Assembly: GCA_938023515.1 (NCBI GenBank)
Contig: CALJDR010000098.1
Span: forward strand, 1 to 44,147
Direction: 5' to 3'
DNA: 44,147 nt
DNA from: an uncultured Flavobacteriales bacterium
Lineage (GTDB): Bacteria > Bacteroidota > Bacteroidia > Flavobacteriales > UBA1820
This document shows positions 34,052-42,277 of this stretch, piece by piece. The first letter of the stretch is position 1, and each line of letters starts with the position of its first letter. The notes below the pieces were generated by a model that saw nothing but the letters and a program-made list of their open reading frames with translations, was not told the DNA's origin and searched no databases. The translations under genes and the position numbers were made by a program.

Positions 34052-34960
34052 TTATTGTTTTTCCTGTTTTTTGGTCGCCTTGACTTCTTTGTTTACTTTT
34101 TTATTGAGATTCTTAGCCTTTACTTTGCCCAGATCCTTATTCAGGTTCTTTATGACTTCGTCTAAAGCGGAAGACCGTTCTTCTATCACTTTCACCAAAT
34201 TCTGCACTTCCGGGGCATAAGGAGAATCCGGGAACCGCTGCAGAAATATCCGGCCATAGGTGAGCGCATCGATATAGCGCTCCTGCTGCAATTCCGGAAT
34301 ACTCTTATTGGCATAGATAGCCGCAGCCCGCAAACGATAATACATGATCTTTTCCCTGTAGCTGGTAGACGGATTATCGTCCAATATATTCGAAAAGGCG
34401 ATCACCGCTGCCTGGTAATCCTCCAAGCGATAATAATTATAAGCAATATCAAACTGCTTCTTGTCCAGTTTCGTATTCAATTCACGGATCATGCTATCCG
34501 CCCGGGCTGCCTGGGGAGCATTGGGATACCGATCCAGAAAACGCTGCAACGCAGCCACCGCCTTAGTCGTATTTTCCTGGTCGAGGTAGCTTTCCGGAGA
34601 TACTTGGTACGATGACTGTGCAGACAGAAAAGCCGCTTCTTCCGCTTTATCGCTCAACGGGTACATCCGGGCATAATTCGACATCATATAGGCCGCCAGT
34701 TCGTACGACCCGTCCTCATACCAGGAATACGCCATCATCCAGTCAGCATTTTCCCCCTCTTTTGTGTTCTTGAACCGCGAATACACCGGTTCGAGCATCT
34801 TCACGACCCTGGAATATTTTTCCTGTTCGAAAAGTTTTTTGGCATATTCCAATTTAGCATCCGCATCTTCGCTGCGGAGCATTTTGGCGTATTCGCTGCA
34901 ACCGGCCGCCAATAGCGCCAGGACACAGAATGATAGTAATTTTACACGGTTGGATAACAT
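34052..34960 (-). CDS. bamD: Outer-membrane assembly lipoprotein BamD
   Basis: From the ATG at 34960 the 302-residue product has a lipoprotein signal with lipobox LAAGC (Cys21); a longer frame from 35050 would bury it and is rejected. Residues about 25-270 are tetratricopeptide repeats (YAKKLFEQEKYSRVVKMLEPVYSRFKNT, AEEAAFLSAQSSYQ, ALQRFLDRYPNAPQA, AVIAFSNILDDNP), as in BamD. The tail (275-302) is lysine-rich. BamD works at the inner face of the outer membrane with BamA to fold barrels. It is first of the bamD-rpoZ operon. Confidence 0.92.
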   Translation of the reverse strand: MLSNRVKLLSFCVLALLAAGCSEYAKMLRSEDADAKLEYAKKLFEQEKYSRVVKMLEPVYSRFKNTKEGENADWMMAYSWYEDGSYELAAYMMSNYARMYPLSDKAEEAAFLSAQSSYQVSPESYLDQENTTKAVAALQRFLDRYPNAPQAARADSMIRELNTKLDKKQFDIAYNYYRLEDYQAAVIAFSNILDDNPSTSYREKIMYYRLRAAAIYANKSIPELQQERYIDALTYGRIFLQRFPDSPYAPEVQNLVKVIEERSSALDEVIKNLNKDLGKVKAKNLNKKVNKEVKATKKQEKQ

Positions 34961-35022
34961 AGGCGCAAAATTATGAATTTTATCAATTAATCCGATAAAA
35001 AAATCCGGATAAACATATCGGG

Positions 35023-35030
35023 CAAAGATA
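35023..35030 (-). promoter_or_regulatory. Candidate -7 box for bamD-rpoZ
   Basis: The minus strand reads TATCTTTG, an exact match, 63 bp before the bamD ATG. A second exact match (TAATTTTG, 34966-34973) is only 6 bp from the ATG and would give a nearly leaderless message. The true start cannot be chosen by eye. Confidence 0.45.
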
Positions 35031-35223
35031 CATATAATATGTCTTTTCACCGACCGGGAGCGGACTTAAATAAATCCTAAGATTTAACCCTCTTTTTACC
35101 ACCGGTAAAAAACACCTCTCCCGAAAATTTATAAACAATTAATTTTCAGATATTATAGGTTTTATCTATTTCGCAACCCGAAACTATTATATCAGAGGCT
35201 TTCCTACGGCGGGCAAAAAGCCG

Positions 35224-35231
35224 TATCTTTA
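35224..35231 (+). promoter_or_regulatory. Candidate promoter for reverse rubrerythrin
   Basis: TATCTTTA matches seven of eight consensus positions, and a TTTC lies about 20 bp upstream (35200-35203). It is 52 bp before the ATG. It is not an exact match, so support is limited. Confidence 0.4.
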
Positions 35232-35282
35232 CAACAACTAACAGAGAACTTGCATTAAAAACATAATACATCATCAATCAAC

Positions 35283-35837
35283 ATGAAAAAGAAATTTATC
35301 TGCACTGTCTGCGGTTATGTACACGAAGGTGACACCCCTCCCGAAAAATGCCCACAATGCCATGTCCCGGCCAGCAAATTCAAAGAACTGGTAGAAAGCG
35401 GCGAATCCCTGGCATTCGTGACCGAGCACGTGATCGGAGTAGCCAAGGGCTGTGACGAACAGATGATCAAGGACCTGAACGCCCATTTCATGGGAGAATG
35501 CTCCGAAGTGGGTATGTATCTGGCCATGAGCCGCCAGGCAGACCGCGAAGGCTACCCGGAAATCGCAGAAGCTTACAAACGCTATGCATGGGAAGAGGCA
35601 GAACACGCCAGCAAATTCGCCGAACTGTTGGGCGACGTGGTATGGGATACCAAGACCAACCTGGAAAAGCGCATGCATGCGGAATCCGGCGCCTGTGAGG
35701 ACAAGATGCGCATCGCCAAACGCGCCAAGGAACTCAACCTGGACGCTATCCATGACACGGTGCATGAAATGGCCAAGGACGAAGCACGCCACGGCAAAGG
35801 TTTCGAAGGCCTGTACAACCGTTATTTCAAGAAATAA
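35283..35837 (+). CDS. Reverse rubrerythrin (rubredoxin domain at the N terminus)
   Basis: A 184-residue protein with a rubredoxin-type iron site in the first 30 residues (Cys7, Cys10, Cys23, Cys26) followed by a four-helix diiron domain with E-x-x-E and E-x-x-H motifs: GECSE (Glu72, Glu75), EEAEH (Glu104-His108), Glu137/Glu139 and DEARH (166-170). Classical rubrerythrin has the opposite order, so this is the reverse form, known in anaerobes as an NADH-linked peroxidase that reduces hydrogen peroxide and possibly oxygen. It is followed by thioredoxin after 65 bp and a common terminator, so electron supply and repair may be linked. Confidence 0.92.
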   Translation: MKKKFICTVCGYVHEGDTPPEKCPQCHVPASKFKELVESGESLAFVTEHVIGVAKGCDEQMIKDLNAHFMGECSEVGMYLAMSRQADREGYPEIAEAYKRYAWEEAEHASKFAELLGDVVWDTKTNLEKRMHAESGACEDKMRIAKRAKELNLDAIHDTVHEMAKDEARHGKGFEGLYNRYFKK

Positions 35838-35902
35838 AACGCCGCTTCCAACGAACCGACTATAACCGAAAAACATTTTATAAACCTAAATATCAACTGA
35901 AA

Positions 35903-36217
35903 ATGGCAAAGGAAATAACAGATGCTAACTTCTCCGAAGTGATCAAAAGCGGAGCGGTAGTAGTAGACTTCTGGGCTCCCTGGTGCGGCCCCTGCCGCAT
36001 GGTAGCCCCCATTATCGACGAACTGGCCGGCGAATACGACGGCAAAGTGGTGATCGGAAAAGTGAACGTGGACGACAACCCCGGTGTTTCCGCAACCCTG
36101 GGCATCCGCAACATCCCGACTATCCTGTTCTTCAAGGACGGCCAGCTGGCCGACAAACAAGTAGGCGCCGCCACCAAGGCCGACCTGAAAGCAAAGGTCG
36201 AGGCCCTGCTCAAATAA
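35903..36217 (+). CDS. trxA: Thioredoxin
   Basis: A 104-residue cytoplasmic thioredoxin: active site WCGPC (27-31) in VVVDFWAPWCGPCRM, the cis-proline segment RNIPTILFF, and no signal peptide. It reduces protein disulfides and may feed peroxidases. It lies downstream of reverse rubrerythrin with no clear promoter in the 65-bp gap, so it is probably on the same message. The terminator at 36245-36276 follows. Confidence 0.95.
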   Translation: MAKEITDANFSEVIKSGAVVVDFWAPWCGPCRMVAPIIDELAGEYDGKVVIGKVNVDDNPGVSATLGIRNIPTILFFKDGQLADKQVGAATKADLKAKVEALLK

Positions 36218-36244
36218 GCAGCGGCTTTATTACTTGTTCTACTG

Positions 36245-36276
36245 AAAAAGTCCCGGAATATTTCCGGGACTTTTTT
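36245..36276 (+). terminator. Intrinsic terminator after trxA
   Basis: A perfect 14-bp stem (AAAAAGTCCCGGAA with its complement) around a TAT loop is followed by T residues, 27 bp after the stop. Confidence 0.92.
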
Positions 36277-36287
36277 ATAGGGTTATT

Positions 36288-36316
36288 AAAAAGGGGGCCG
36301 GCATATGCCGGCCCCC
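36288..36316 (-). terminator. Intrinsic terminator after nhaA
   Basis: A perfect 24-base palindrome (36293-36316, core GGCCGGCATATGCCGGCC) with five T residues beyond it on the minus strand, 24 bp after the nhaA stop. With the trxA terminator it isolates the two convergent units. Confidence 0.88.
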
Positions 36317-36339
36317 TTTCGGCTGATAAGGCCTATCTG

Positions 36340-37749
36340 TTACTTATGCACTTTTGCCTTCTTTTTCCCGGATACGGCATACAGGAACATATACCCGATA
36401 ATAGCCGCCAGTACGGAAGCCAGCAGGATCGCCAGTTTCGCCTCGGACGTGTAATTCAGGGCTATCTCCCGGATGGACAGGTTAGTCGTACGGAAGGCCA
36501 GTTCGGTAATGAACAAGGCTACCGTGAAGCCCATACCGGCGATGATACCCATGCCGAAAATATGTTTCCACCGCACGTCGTCCGGCAGTTTGCCGATGCC
36601 GAGTTTGACGAACAGCAGAGTGAACAGGAAGATACCCACCGGTTTACCGATCAGCAGGCCGATACCCACGCCCAAAGCCACAGGAGCCGTGATCGCCTGG
36701 GTAAAGCTCAGATCTCCGCTGATATTCACCCCGGCATTGGCCAAGGCAAAGACCGGCATAATGACCAGCGCTACGAACGGAGCGATAGAGCGTTCCACGC
36801 TGGCCAACGGGCTTTCCGCGCGGGTGGTAAGCTGGCGCATTTCAAAATAAGCATCCGACGTATCGGCATCGGGCATACCGCGGTACAGGGATTCCTGTCC
36901 TTTGTGTTTGAGCCCTTCGAGTACTTTCTGCGCTTTGGCCGCATATTCCTTAGGCAGCATGCCGACATTGGTCGGGAAGGCAAAGCCCATCAGGATACCG
37001 GCAATGGTAGCATGTACGCCCGATTCGAGGATCTGGGTCCACACGACCACGAAACCGACGACGTAGTACAGCCATTTCGTACGGGCGTTGACCATATTGG
37101 CCAAAAACAGGAATCCTGTTCCAATCAGGGCAATGGCCAATGCCCCCGTATCGAGGTGCTCGGTATAGAAGAACGCGATCACCGCAATACCGCCCAAGTC
37201 GTCCGCTACGGCAAGGGTCATCAGGAATATCTTCAGGCTTAACGGTACGCGTTTGGCCAGCAGTGAGATTACAGCCAGGGAAAACGCGATGTCCGTAGCC
37301 ATAGGGATACCCCAACCTTGTTCGGCAATATCTGTTGCATCATGATTGAAGCAGAAATAGATCAGGGCCGGGAAGATCATACCGCCCAACGCAGCCCCTA
37401 TAGGCAGGATCGCCTTGCTGAAAGTGGAAAGTTTTCCGGCGATGAATTCGCCTTTGATCTCCAGTCCGACGCTAAAGAAGAAGATGACCATCAAGAGGTC
37501 GCTCACCAGCAGCTGGAGGCTCTTCAAATGGATAGACATGAAGTAAGAGACGTGCTCTACCTCCACCCCGTTTTCCAGCGCCTTTTCAATATGCGTACCC
37601 AGGTTGAGGGTCAGCGGCTGGTTCCAGACAGCGTTGTAGGTGTCCGGCGATACGTTCGCCCAGATAAACGCCGCCACCGCGGCGAAAAACAGCAGGCCGC
37701 CCGTAAACGTCGGGCCGGCGATAATGCTTCTCAATTTTTTTAGGTCCAT
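36340..37749 (-). CDS. nhaA: Na+/H+ antiporter NhaA
   Basis: A 469-residue antiporter with about twelve helices. The key aspartates are present: Asp153 in GWGIPMATDIAFSL and the Asp183-Asp184 pair in AVADDLGGIAVIAFFYT, which bind Na+ in the E. coli protein. The loop at about 270-315 (KEYAAKAQKVLEGLKHKGQESLY) is longer than in E. coli NhaA and common in Bacteroidetes. It exports Na+ in exchange for protons at the inner membrane. It lies 80 bp after purD with no terminator between, so it may be co-transcribed; no structured leader was recognised. Confidence 0.95.
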   Translation of the reverse strand: MDLKKLRSIIAGPTFTGGLLFFAAVAAFIWANVSPDTYNAVWNQPLTLNLGTHIEKALENGVEVEHVSYFMSIHLKSLQLLVSDLLMVIFFFSVGLEIKGEFIAGKLSTFSKAILPIGAALGGMIFPALIYFCFNHDATDIAEQGWGIPMATDIAFSLAVISLLAKRVPLSLKIFLMTLAVADDLGGIAVIAFFYTEHLDTGALAIALIGTGFLFLANMVNARTKWLYYVVGFVVVWTQILESGVHATIAGILMGFAFPTNVGMLPKEYAAKAQKVLEGLKHKGQESLYRGMPDADTSDAYFEMRQLTTRAESPLASVERSIAPFVALVIMPVFALANAGVNISGDLSFTQAITAPVALGVGIGLLIGKPVGIFLFTLLFVKLGIGKLPDDVRWKHIFGMGIIAGMGFTVALFITELAFRTTNLSIREIALNYTSEAKLAILLASVLAAIIGYMFLYAVSGKKKAKVHK

Positions 37750-37829
37750 AGGTCTATTGTGTTTATTATTTCTGTTCTCTTCTTCTTCCCTGAGGGAAAT
37801 ATTTCAAGCAGATCCGGAAGAAACTGCCG

Positions 37830-39113
37830 CTAAAGCATTTTTTCCAAATCCTTGCCTATATCCCGGCGCCAGTAGGCCCCGTCGAACTTTATCTGGCCGA
37901 TATTCCGGTAGCTTTCTTTCAGTGCCTCCCGGAAATCGTCCGCTTGGGACGTCACGGCCAGCACGCGGCCTCCGTCGGTCAGCACTTTCCCGTCTGCCGG
38001 ACGGGTACCGGCGTGGAAAGCAATGCTTCCCTCTACCTGTCCGAGGCCGGTGATATCCTTCCCTTTTTCGTAGGCCTCCGGATACCCGCCGGACACCATC
38101 ACCACGGTGACAGCCGCACGGGGGTCTATCTCGAAATGCACATTTGCCAGTCCACCACGGGCTGCGGCGTAAAGAGCCTCCAACAGGTCGCTTTTCACCC
38201 GCGGGATGACAGCCTCCGTCTCGGGATCGCCCATCCGCACATTGTATTCGATCACTTTGGGTTCCCCGTCCACATTAATGAGCCCGAAAAAGACAAAACC
38301 GGTATAGACGATGCCGTCCTTCTCCAATCCTTTTATCGTCGGGCGCACGATGCGATCCTCGATCTTTTTCATGAAAGCCTCGTCGGCGAACGGCACGGGC
38401 GACACAGCCCCCATTCCGCCGGTGTTCAGTCCGGTATCCCCTTCGCCGATCCGCTTGTAATCCTTGGCGGTAGGCAGGAGTTTATAGTCGTGCCCGTCGG
38501 TAATGGCGAACACCGAAAGCTCGATCCCCGAAAGGAATTCCTCGATCACGACTTTCGCAGAAGCCTCGCCGAATTTTTGAGCGAGGATCATCTCCCGCAG
38601 TTCTTTTTTTGCCTGATCGGCATCGGGCAGGATCAATACGCCTTTCCCGGCGGCCAGCCCGTCGGCTTTCAGCACATACGGCGGCCGGAGGCTGTCGATG
38701 AACGCATCGGCCTCGTTCAGGTTTTCCTTGGTAAAACTGCGGTAGGCGGCGGTCGGGATATTGTGGCGTATCATGAACTCTTTGGCGTACTCTTTGCTGC
38801 CTTCCAGGGTGGCACCCTGCTGCGATGGCCCAAATACGGCCACGTGTTTCAACTGTTCGTCCGTCCGGAAAAAGTCGTAAATCCCGTTTACCAGCGGGTC
38901 TTCCGGGCCCACGACGACAAAATCGACGGCGTTGTCCAGCACGGCTTTTTTGATTCCCTGGAAATCGGAGGCCTTTACCGGCAGATTGGTCCACTGTTGT
39001 GCCGTACCCGCATTCCCGGGTGCAATGAACAGTTTCCCGCAAAGCGGGCTTTGGGCGATCTTCCAGGCCAGGGCGTGTTCGCGCCCACCGGAACCGAGTA
39101 TCAGAACGTTCAT
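37830..39113 (-). CDS. purD: Phosphoribosylamine--glycine ligase
   Basis: A 427-residue ATP-grasp enzyme: N-terminal LILGSGGREHALAW, then VLKADGLAAGKGV (ATP binding), NTGGMGAVSPVP, and YNVRMGDPETEAVIPR (metal and substrate binding), with the usual C-terminal domain. It joins phosphoribosylamine and glycine to GAR, the second step of purine synthesis. Its ATG overlaps the stop of the GH3-family gene by 4 bp (ATGA), so the two are translationally coupled. guaA is the only other purine gene in the window. Confidence 0.97.
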   Translation of the reverse strand: MNVLILGSGGREHALAWKIAQSPLCGKLFIAPGNAGTAQQWTNLPVKASDFQGIKKAVLDNAVDFVVVGPEDPLVNGIYDFFRTDEQLKHVAVFGPSQQGATLEGSKEYAKEFMIRHNIPTAAYRSFTKENLNEADAFIDSLRPPYVLKADGLAAGKGVLILPDADQAKKELREMILAQKFGEASAKVVIEEFLSGIELSVFAITDGHDYKLLPTAKDYKRIGEGDTGLNTGGMGAVSPVPFADEAFMKKIEDRIVRPTIKGLEKDGIVYTGFVFFGLINVDGEPKVIEYNVRMGDPETEAVIPRVKSDLLEALYAAARGGLANVHFEIDPRAAVTVVMVSGGYPEAYEKGKDITGLGQVEGSIAFHAGTRPADGKVLTDGGRVLAVTSQADDFREALKESYRNIGQIKFDGAYWRRDIGKDLEKML

Positions 39114-40627
39114 GGTGCTATCTTTATTTTAGGATTATCATTCAGTATGGCCGTAAGCGCATCGGCGATCTTCCGGTCGTTGGACAGACGGGGTATTTTG
39201 TTCTGTCCTCCCAGTTTGCCCACCGATTTCATATAGGCGGTAAAAGAACCTTCCGGCAGGGCGCGCACTACGGCAGGGCGCAGTATGCTTCCTTCTATCA
39301 AGTCGCGGTAATAGATATTCTGCACCTGCATGCTCTCATCTATCCGCCGGCAGAATTCGCTCATATCCGAGGGTTCCCGGCCGAATTCGATGAACCACTC
39401 GTGGTAGGGCAAGCCTTTCTGCGGAGTGATCTGCGGGGCCAGGGTAAATTCGGACACGACCGCGCCGGTAGCCTGTGCAGCCTGCGATACGGCATTTTCC
39501 GCTTCGGCAGCGATGACATGCTCCCCGAATGCAGACGTATAATGGGCCACACGGCCCGTAACTTTCACCCGGTAAGGCGCCGTAGAGGTAAACAGTACTG
39601 TATCCCCTATCGAATAGGCCCACAGGCCCGAATTGGTCGACAGCACCACCGCATAATTAACGCCCGTCTCCACTTCGGACAGGCACAGACGCGGCGCATT
39701 TTCCGCCCCGTAGCGGTCGGCCGGGATGAATTCGTAAAACAAACCGCCGTCCACATTAAGCAGCAAACTGCCGTCCGTAGCGACGCTGTCCGTGGCCGCG
39801 ATAAATCCTTCGGAGGCCGGATATGTCTCCAACAGGTCTACGCTCCGACCGATAAGCTCTTCGAAGCGAGCCCTATACGGTTCGTAATTGACCCCGCCGG
39901 TGACCAACACCGAAAAATTCGGGAAAAGGTTCCCCACTTTTTTTCCGCTGCGGGCGATGAGCCGCTCGAAATACATCTGGAGCCACGAGGGAATGCCGGA
40001 GATCAAGGTCATGTCCGCCCCGACCGTTTCATCGACCACGGCCTCCACTTTGGCTTCCCAATCCTCCAGGCAATTGGTCCGGTAGGAAGGTTTTCGGTTG
40101 CTCCGCAGGTAAAAAGGCACGCAATGGGCTACGATGCCGGAAAGGCGCCCGATCTTGATGCCGTTTTTATCTTCCAGCACGGGACTCCCTTGCAGAAAGA
40201 TCATTTTTCCGCCCACAAAACCGATGTTGCCGGAAGAGAGAATATAACGCAGGAGCATATCCCGCGTGGCCCGCGCTTGGCAGGCCAAGCCTTCTTCAGT
40301 CAGCGGAATATATTTGGTACCGGACGTAGTGCCGGATGTTTTAGCAAAGTAAGCCGGACGGCCGGGCCAAAGCACATCGCGCGCTCCTGCGGCGATACGC
40401 CTGACATAAGGTTCCAACTGTTCATAGGTATGAAGGGGGACTTTCGAGCGAAATTCGCCGTAAGTCTTTATGGACCCGAAGCCATACTCCCGTCCGAAAG
40501 CAGTGTCTTTCGCCGTTTCGAGAAGCCGGCGGAACAAACGCTCCTGGGCTGTTATGGGGTCGTTTACGGCCTTGTCGGATTTTCGGATGCAGTGGCGGGC
40601 GAATAGGGATGCAAAGTATTTTTTCAT
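39110..40627 (-). CDS. GH3-family acyl-adenylate/acyl-amido synthetase-like protein
   Basis: From the ATG at 40627 the 505-residue product matches the GH3 (auxin-responsive promoter) family: AMP-binding motif KTSGTTSGTKYIP (96-108), the middle motif TYPASEGFIA, and the late SAFGEHVIAAEAENAV motif. Plant GH3 enzymes activate a carboxylic acid with ATP and join it to an amino acid; bacterial members are widespread in Bacteroidetes but their substrates are mostly unknown. A longer frame from 40729 would overlap the upstream LytM gene and is rejected. The 4-bp overlap with purD and the 13-bp gap to the LytM gene put it in the middle of an operon. Confidence 0.88.
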   Translation of the reverse strand: MKKYFASLFARHCIRKSDKAVNDPITAQERLFRRLLETAKDTAFGREYGFGSIKTYGEFRSKVPLHTYEQLEPYVRRIAAGARDVLWPGRPAYFAKTSGTTSGTKYIPLTEEGLACQARATRDMLLRYILSSGNIGFVGGKMIFLQGSPVLEDKNGIKIGRLSGIVAHCVPFYLRSNRKPSYRTNCLEDWEAKVEAVVDETVGADMTLISGIPSWLQMYFERLIARSGKKVGNLFPNFSVLVTGGVNYEPYRARFEELIGRSVDLLETYPASEGFIAATDSVATDGSLLLNVDGGLFYEFIPADRYGAENAPRLCLSEVETGVNYAVVLSTNSGLWAYSIGDTVLFTSTAPYRVKVTGRVAHYTSAFGEHVIAAEAENAVSQAAQATGAVVSEFTLAPQITPQKGLPYHEWFIEFGREPSDMSEFCRRIDESMQVQNIYYRDLIEGSILRPAVVRALPEGSFTAYMKSVGKLGGQNKIPRLSNDRKIADALTAILNDNPKIKIAP

Positions 40628-40640
40628 CGATACCTTCCCT

Positions 40641-41546
40641 TTACATGCCGAAACTGATATAATCCTGGGGATCGACCGAAAGTCCGTCGATCCAGAGTTC
40701 AAAGTGAATGACCGGGTCGGTAGTCGCATTGGCCCCGACGCCTGTCATGGCGATAAGTTCGCCCTGCGTCACACGGTCGCCGGTTTTCTTTTCGGTCAGC
40801 CCGACATTTTTATATACGCTGGTAACATTTTCCGAATGGTTGATGATCACCACATTGCCGCTTTCCGGAGTCCATTCCCGATACACGACCGTACCCGGGG
40901 CCAACGCGAAAATAGGCGTATTGGGTTTGGCCGACAGGCCGATCCACATATGGTCTGAAGATTTGTCGTAGGGTGCTGCTATCACGGCCCCGCGCACGGG
41001 CGTGGAAAAGACCATCATATTGCGGGAAGCCGCCCCGCTTACCTGAGCGTTGAGCTGTCGGGTCTCTACATTGGCCCGGAAAGCGGAGTCTTCCGCAGTA
41101 GGCCAGATGTATTTTTTTGCGTTCTTCGAAATGGAGTCTACAAAAACAGAGTCCTGCAATTTTTCAGGTTCTACGTCCCCGGACAATACATCCCGCATAG
41201 CAGACAAGTAAGCCTCATTCTGGGAAAGTTTGGATTCCATAGCATCCAGCTGCGAAAGCAAGACGGTCGTCTGGCGGCGCAAGGCCGGCACGTCGTCGGT
41301 TACCACATACGTTTTCAAACTGGTATAGCGGAGCAAAAGAATAGTACCACCGATCAATACGATGGTAGCTACAGCCAAAAGTATCACGATGTTCATCGGC
41401 CGCAGGCGCAGCGAGAACACCTCGTGGAACATAGCCTCGTCGAATACGATGAACTTGAAATGGTTGGTGAGTTTCTTGCGCAGTCTTTTGCGGAAGCGGT
41501 CCTCCTTCCCTTTTTTTTCTTCTGAATCCTTCTTTTTTGCGGCCAT
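40641..41546 (-). CDS. LytM/M23-fold membrane protein lacking zinc ligands
   Basis: From the ATG at 41546 the 301-residue product has a basic cytoplasmic part (1-50), one membrane helix (about 53-73), a coiled-coil segment (about 88-118) and a C-terminal LytM fold (about 180-295). In active M23 peptidases zinc is held by H-x3-D and H-x-H. Here the first site reads His199 with Gly203 in place of Asp, and the last site has Val279 in place of the first His, with His281 kept. Asn247 also stands where an active-site His is usual. This suggests a non-catalytic LytM factor like EnvC or NlpD that activates other wall hydrolases. It lies 13 bp upstream of the GH3 gene. Confidence 0.85.
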   Translation of the reverse strand: MAAKKKDSEEKKGKEDRFRKRLRKKLTNHFKFIVFDEAMFHEVFSLRLRPMNIVILLAVATIVLIGGTILLLRYTSLKTYVVTDDVPALRRQTTVLLSQLDAMESKLSQNEAYLSAMRDVLSGDVEPEKLQDSVFVDSISKNAKKYIWPTAEDSAFRANVETRQLNAQVSGAASRNMMVFSTPVRGAVIAAPYDKSSDHMWIGLSAKPNTPIFALAPGTVVYREWTPESGNVVIINHSENVTSVYKNVGLTEKKTGDRVTQGELIAMTGVGANATTDPVIHFELWIDGLSVDPQDYISFGM

Positions 41547-41631
41547 TTTGTATCGATCCGGCACTTTTTCAGGTGCCACGCACAAAGGTAATAAATTAGC
41601 CGGGAAACCGTTTCATAAATCTGTTCTAAAA

Positions 41632-42264
41632 TCAGCGCAAGGCTTTGGGATTGATCGTGGCGGTAATGATATCCTTTTCCAACGCAGCTCCCCGGGCGGG
41701 CGAATACTCCCGGCCGTAGTAGATGATCTGCAAATGCAGGCGCGTCCATAACTCACGGGGGAAAAGCCGCTTGGCGTCTTTTTCGGTTTCCACCACATTC
41801 TTTCCGGAAGAAAATCCCCAGCGGTGCATCAACCGGTGTATATGGGTATCCACCGGGAATGCAGGTACACCGAATGCCTGCGACATGACCACCGAGGCTG
41901 TCTTGTGTCCTACCCCCGGCAGGGCTTCGAGTTCCTCAAACGTACGGGGTACCTGGCCGCCGTATTTTTCAAGCAGGATCTGTGAAAGGGCTTTCACGTT
42001 TTTCCCTTTGGTCGGGGCCAGTCCTACCGGATGAATAATGGAAATGATCTCTTCTTCCTCCAGACGCGCCATTTCCCGGGGCGTGGGGCCTTTGGCGAAA
42101 AGGGCCGGAGTGACTTCGTTGACGCGTTTATCGGTTGTCTGTGCCGAAAGCAGCACCGCCACCAGAAAGGTAAACGGATCAACATGCGAAAGGGGTATCC
42201 GGGGATCGGGATAAAGCTCGTCCAGCGTTTTTATCAGGAATTCGACTTTGTCCTTGGTTTTCAT
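41632..42264 (-). CDS. nth: Endonuclease III-type DNA glycosylase without the Fe-S cluster
   Basis: A 210-residue HhH-GPD glycosylase: LEALPGVGHKTASVVMSQAF with the catalytic Lys121 and VDTHIHRLMHR with Asp139, the pair needed for base removal and strand cutting. The C terminus, where E. coli Nth has a four-cysteine [4Fe-4S] loop, reads YYGREYSPARGAALEKDIIT and the protein has no cysteine at all. From memory, Flavobacteriia have close relatives of the same Fe-S-less kind, so this is a real subfamily and not a defect. It removes oxidised pyrimidines from DNA. It lies 13 bp after smpB. Confidence 0.92.
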   Translation of the reverse strand: MKTKDKVEFLIKTLDELYPDPRIPLSHVDPFTFLVAVLLSAQTTDKRVNEVTPALFAKGPTPREMARLEEEEIISIIHPVGLAPTKGKNVKALSQILLEKYGGQVPRTFEELEALPGVGHKTASVVMSQAFGVPAFPVDTHIHRLMHRWGFSSGKNVVETEKDAKRLFPRELWTRLHLQIIYYGREYSPARGAALEKDIITATINPKALR

Positions 42265-42277
42265 GGCAGCAGGAATA

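Larger units (their letters stand above)
34961..35282. other. Divergent intergenic region between bamD and the reverse rubrerythrin gene
   Basis: This 322-bp AT-rich stretch carries two exact minus-strand -7 boxes (34966-34973, very close to the bamD ATG, and 35023-35030), one imperfect plus-strand box (35224-35231) and an 8-bp inverted repeat TTTTTACC-ACC-GGTAAAAA at 35093-35111. The repeat could be an operator or stem but has no clear assignment. No short gene or structured RNA was recognised. Confidence 0.5.

Noticed and set aside
33603..34220. A 205-codon plus-strand frame over rpoZ and the end of bamD
   Set aside because: It is antisense to two recognisable genes. Its hydrophobic look comes from reading lysine and glutamate codons backwards.
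37944..39236. A 430-codon open frame antisense to purD
   Set aside because: purD is complete with all motifs on the minus strand, and the antisense product shows no family features.
39401..40606. A 401-codon open frame antisense to the GH3-family gene
   Set aside because: It is a shadow frame caused by codon bias, and the GH3 motifs on the minus strand are unambiguous.
40641..41546. Frameshift as the reason for the missing M23 ligands
   Set aside because: The frame is continuous and conserved blocks on both sides of each missing ligand are in register, so substitutions explain it better.
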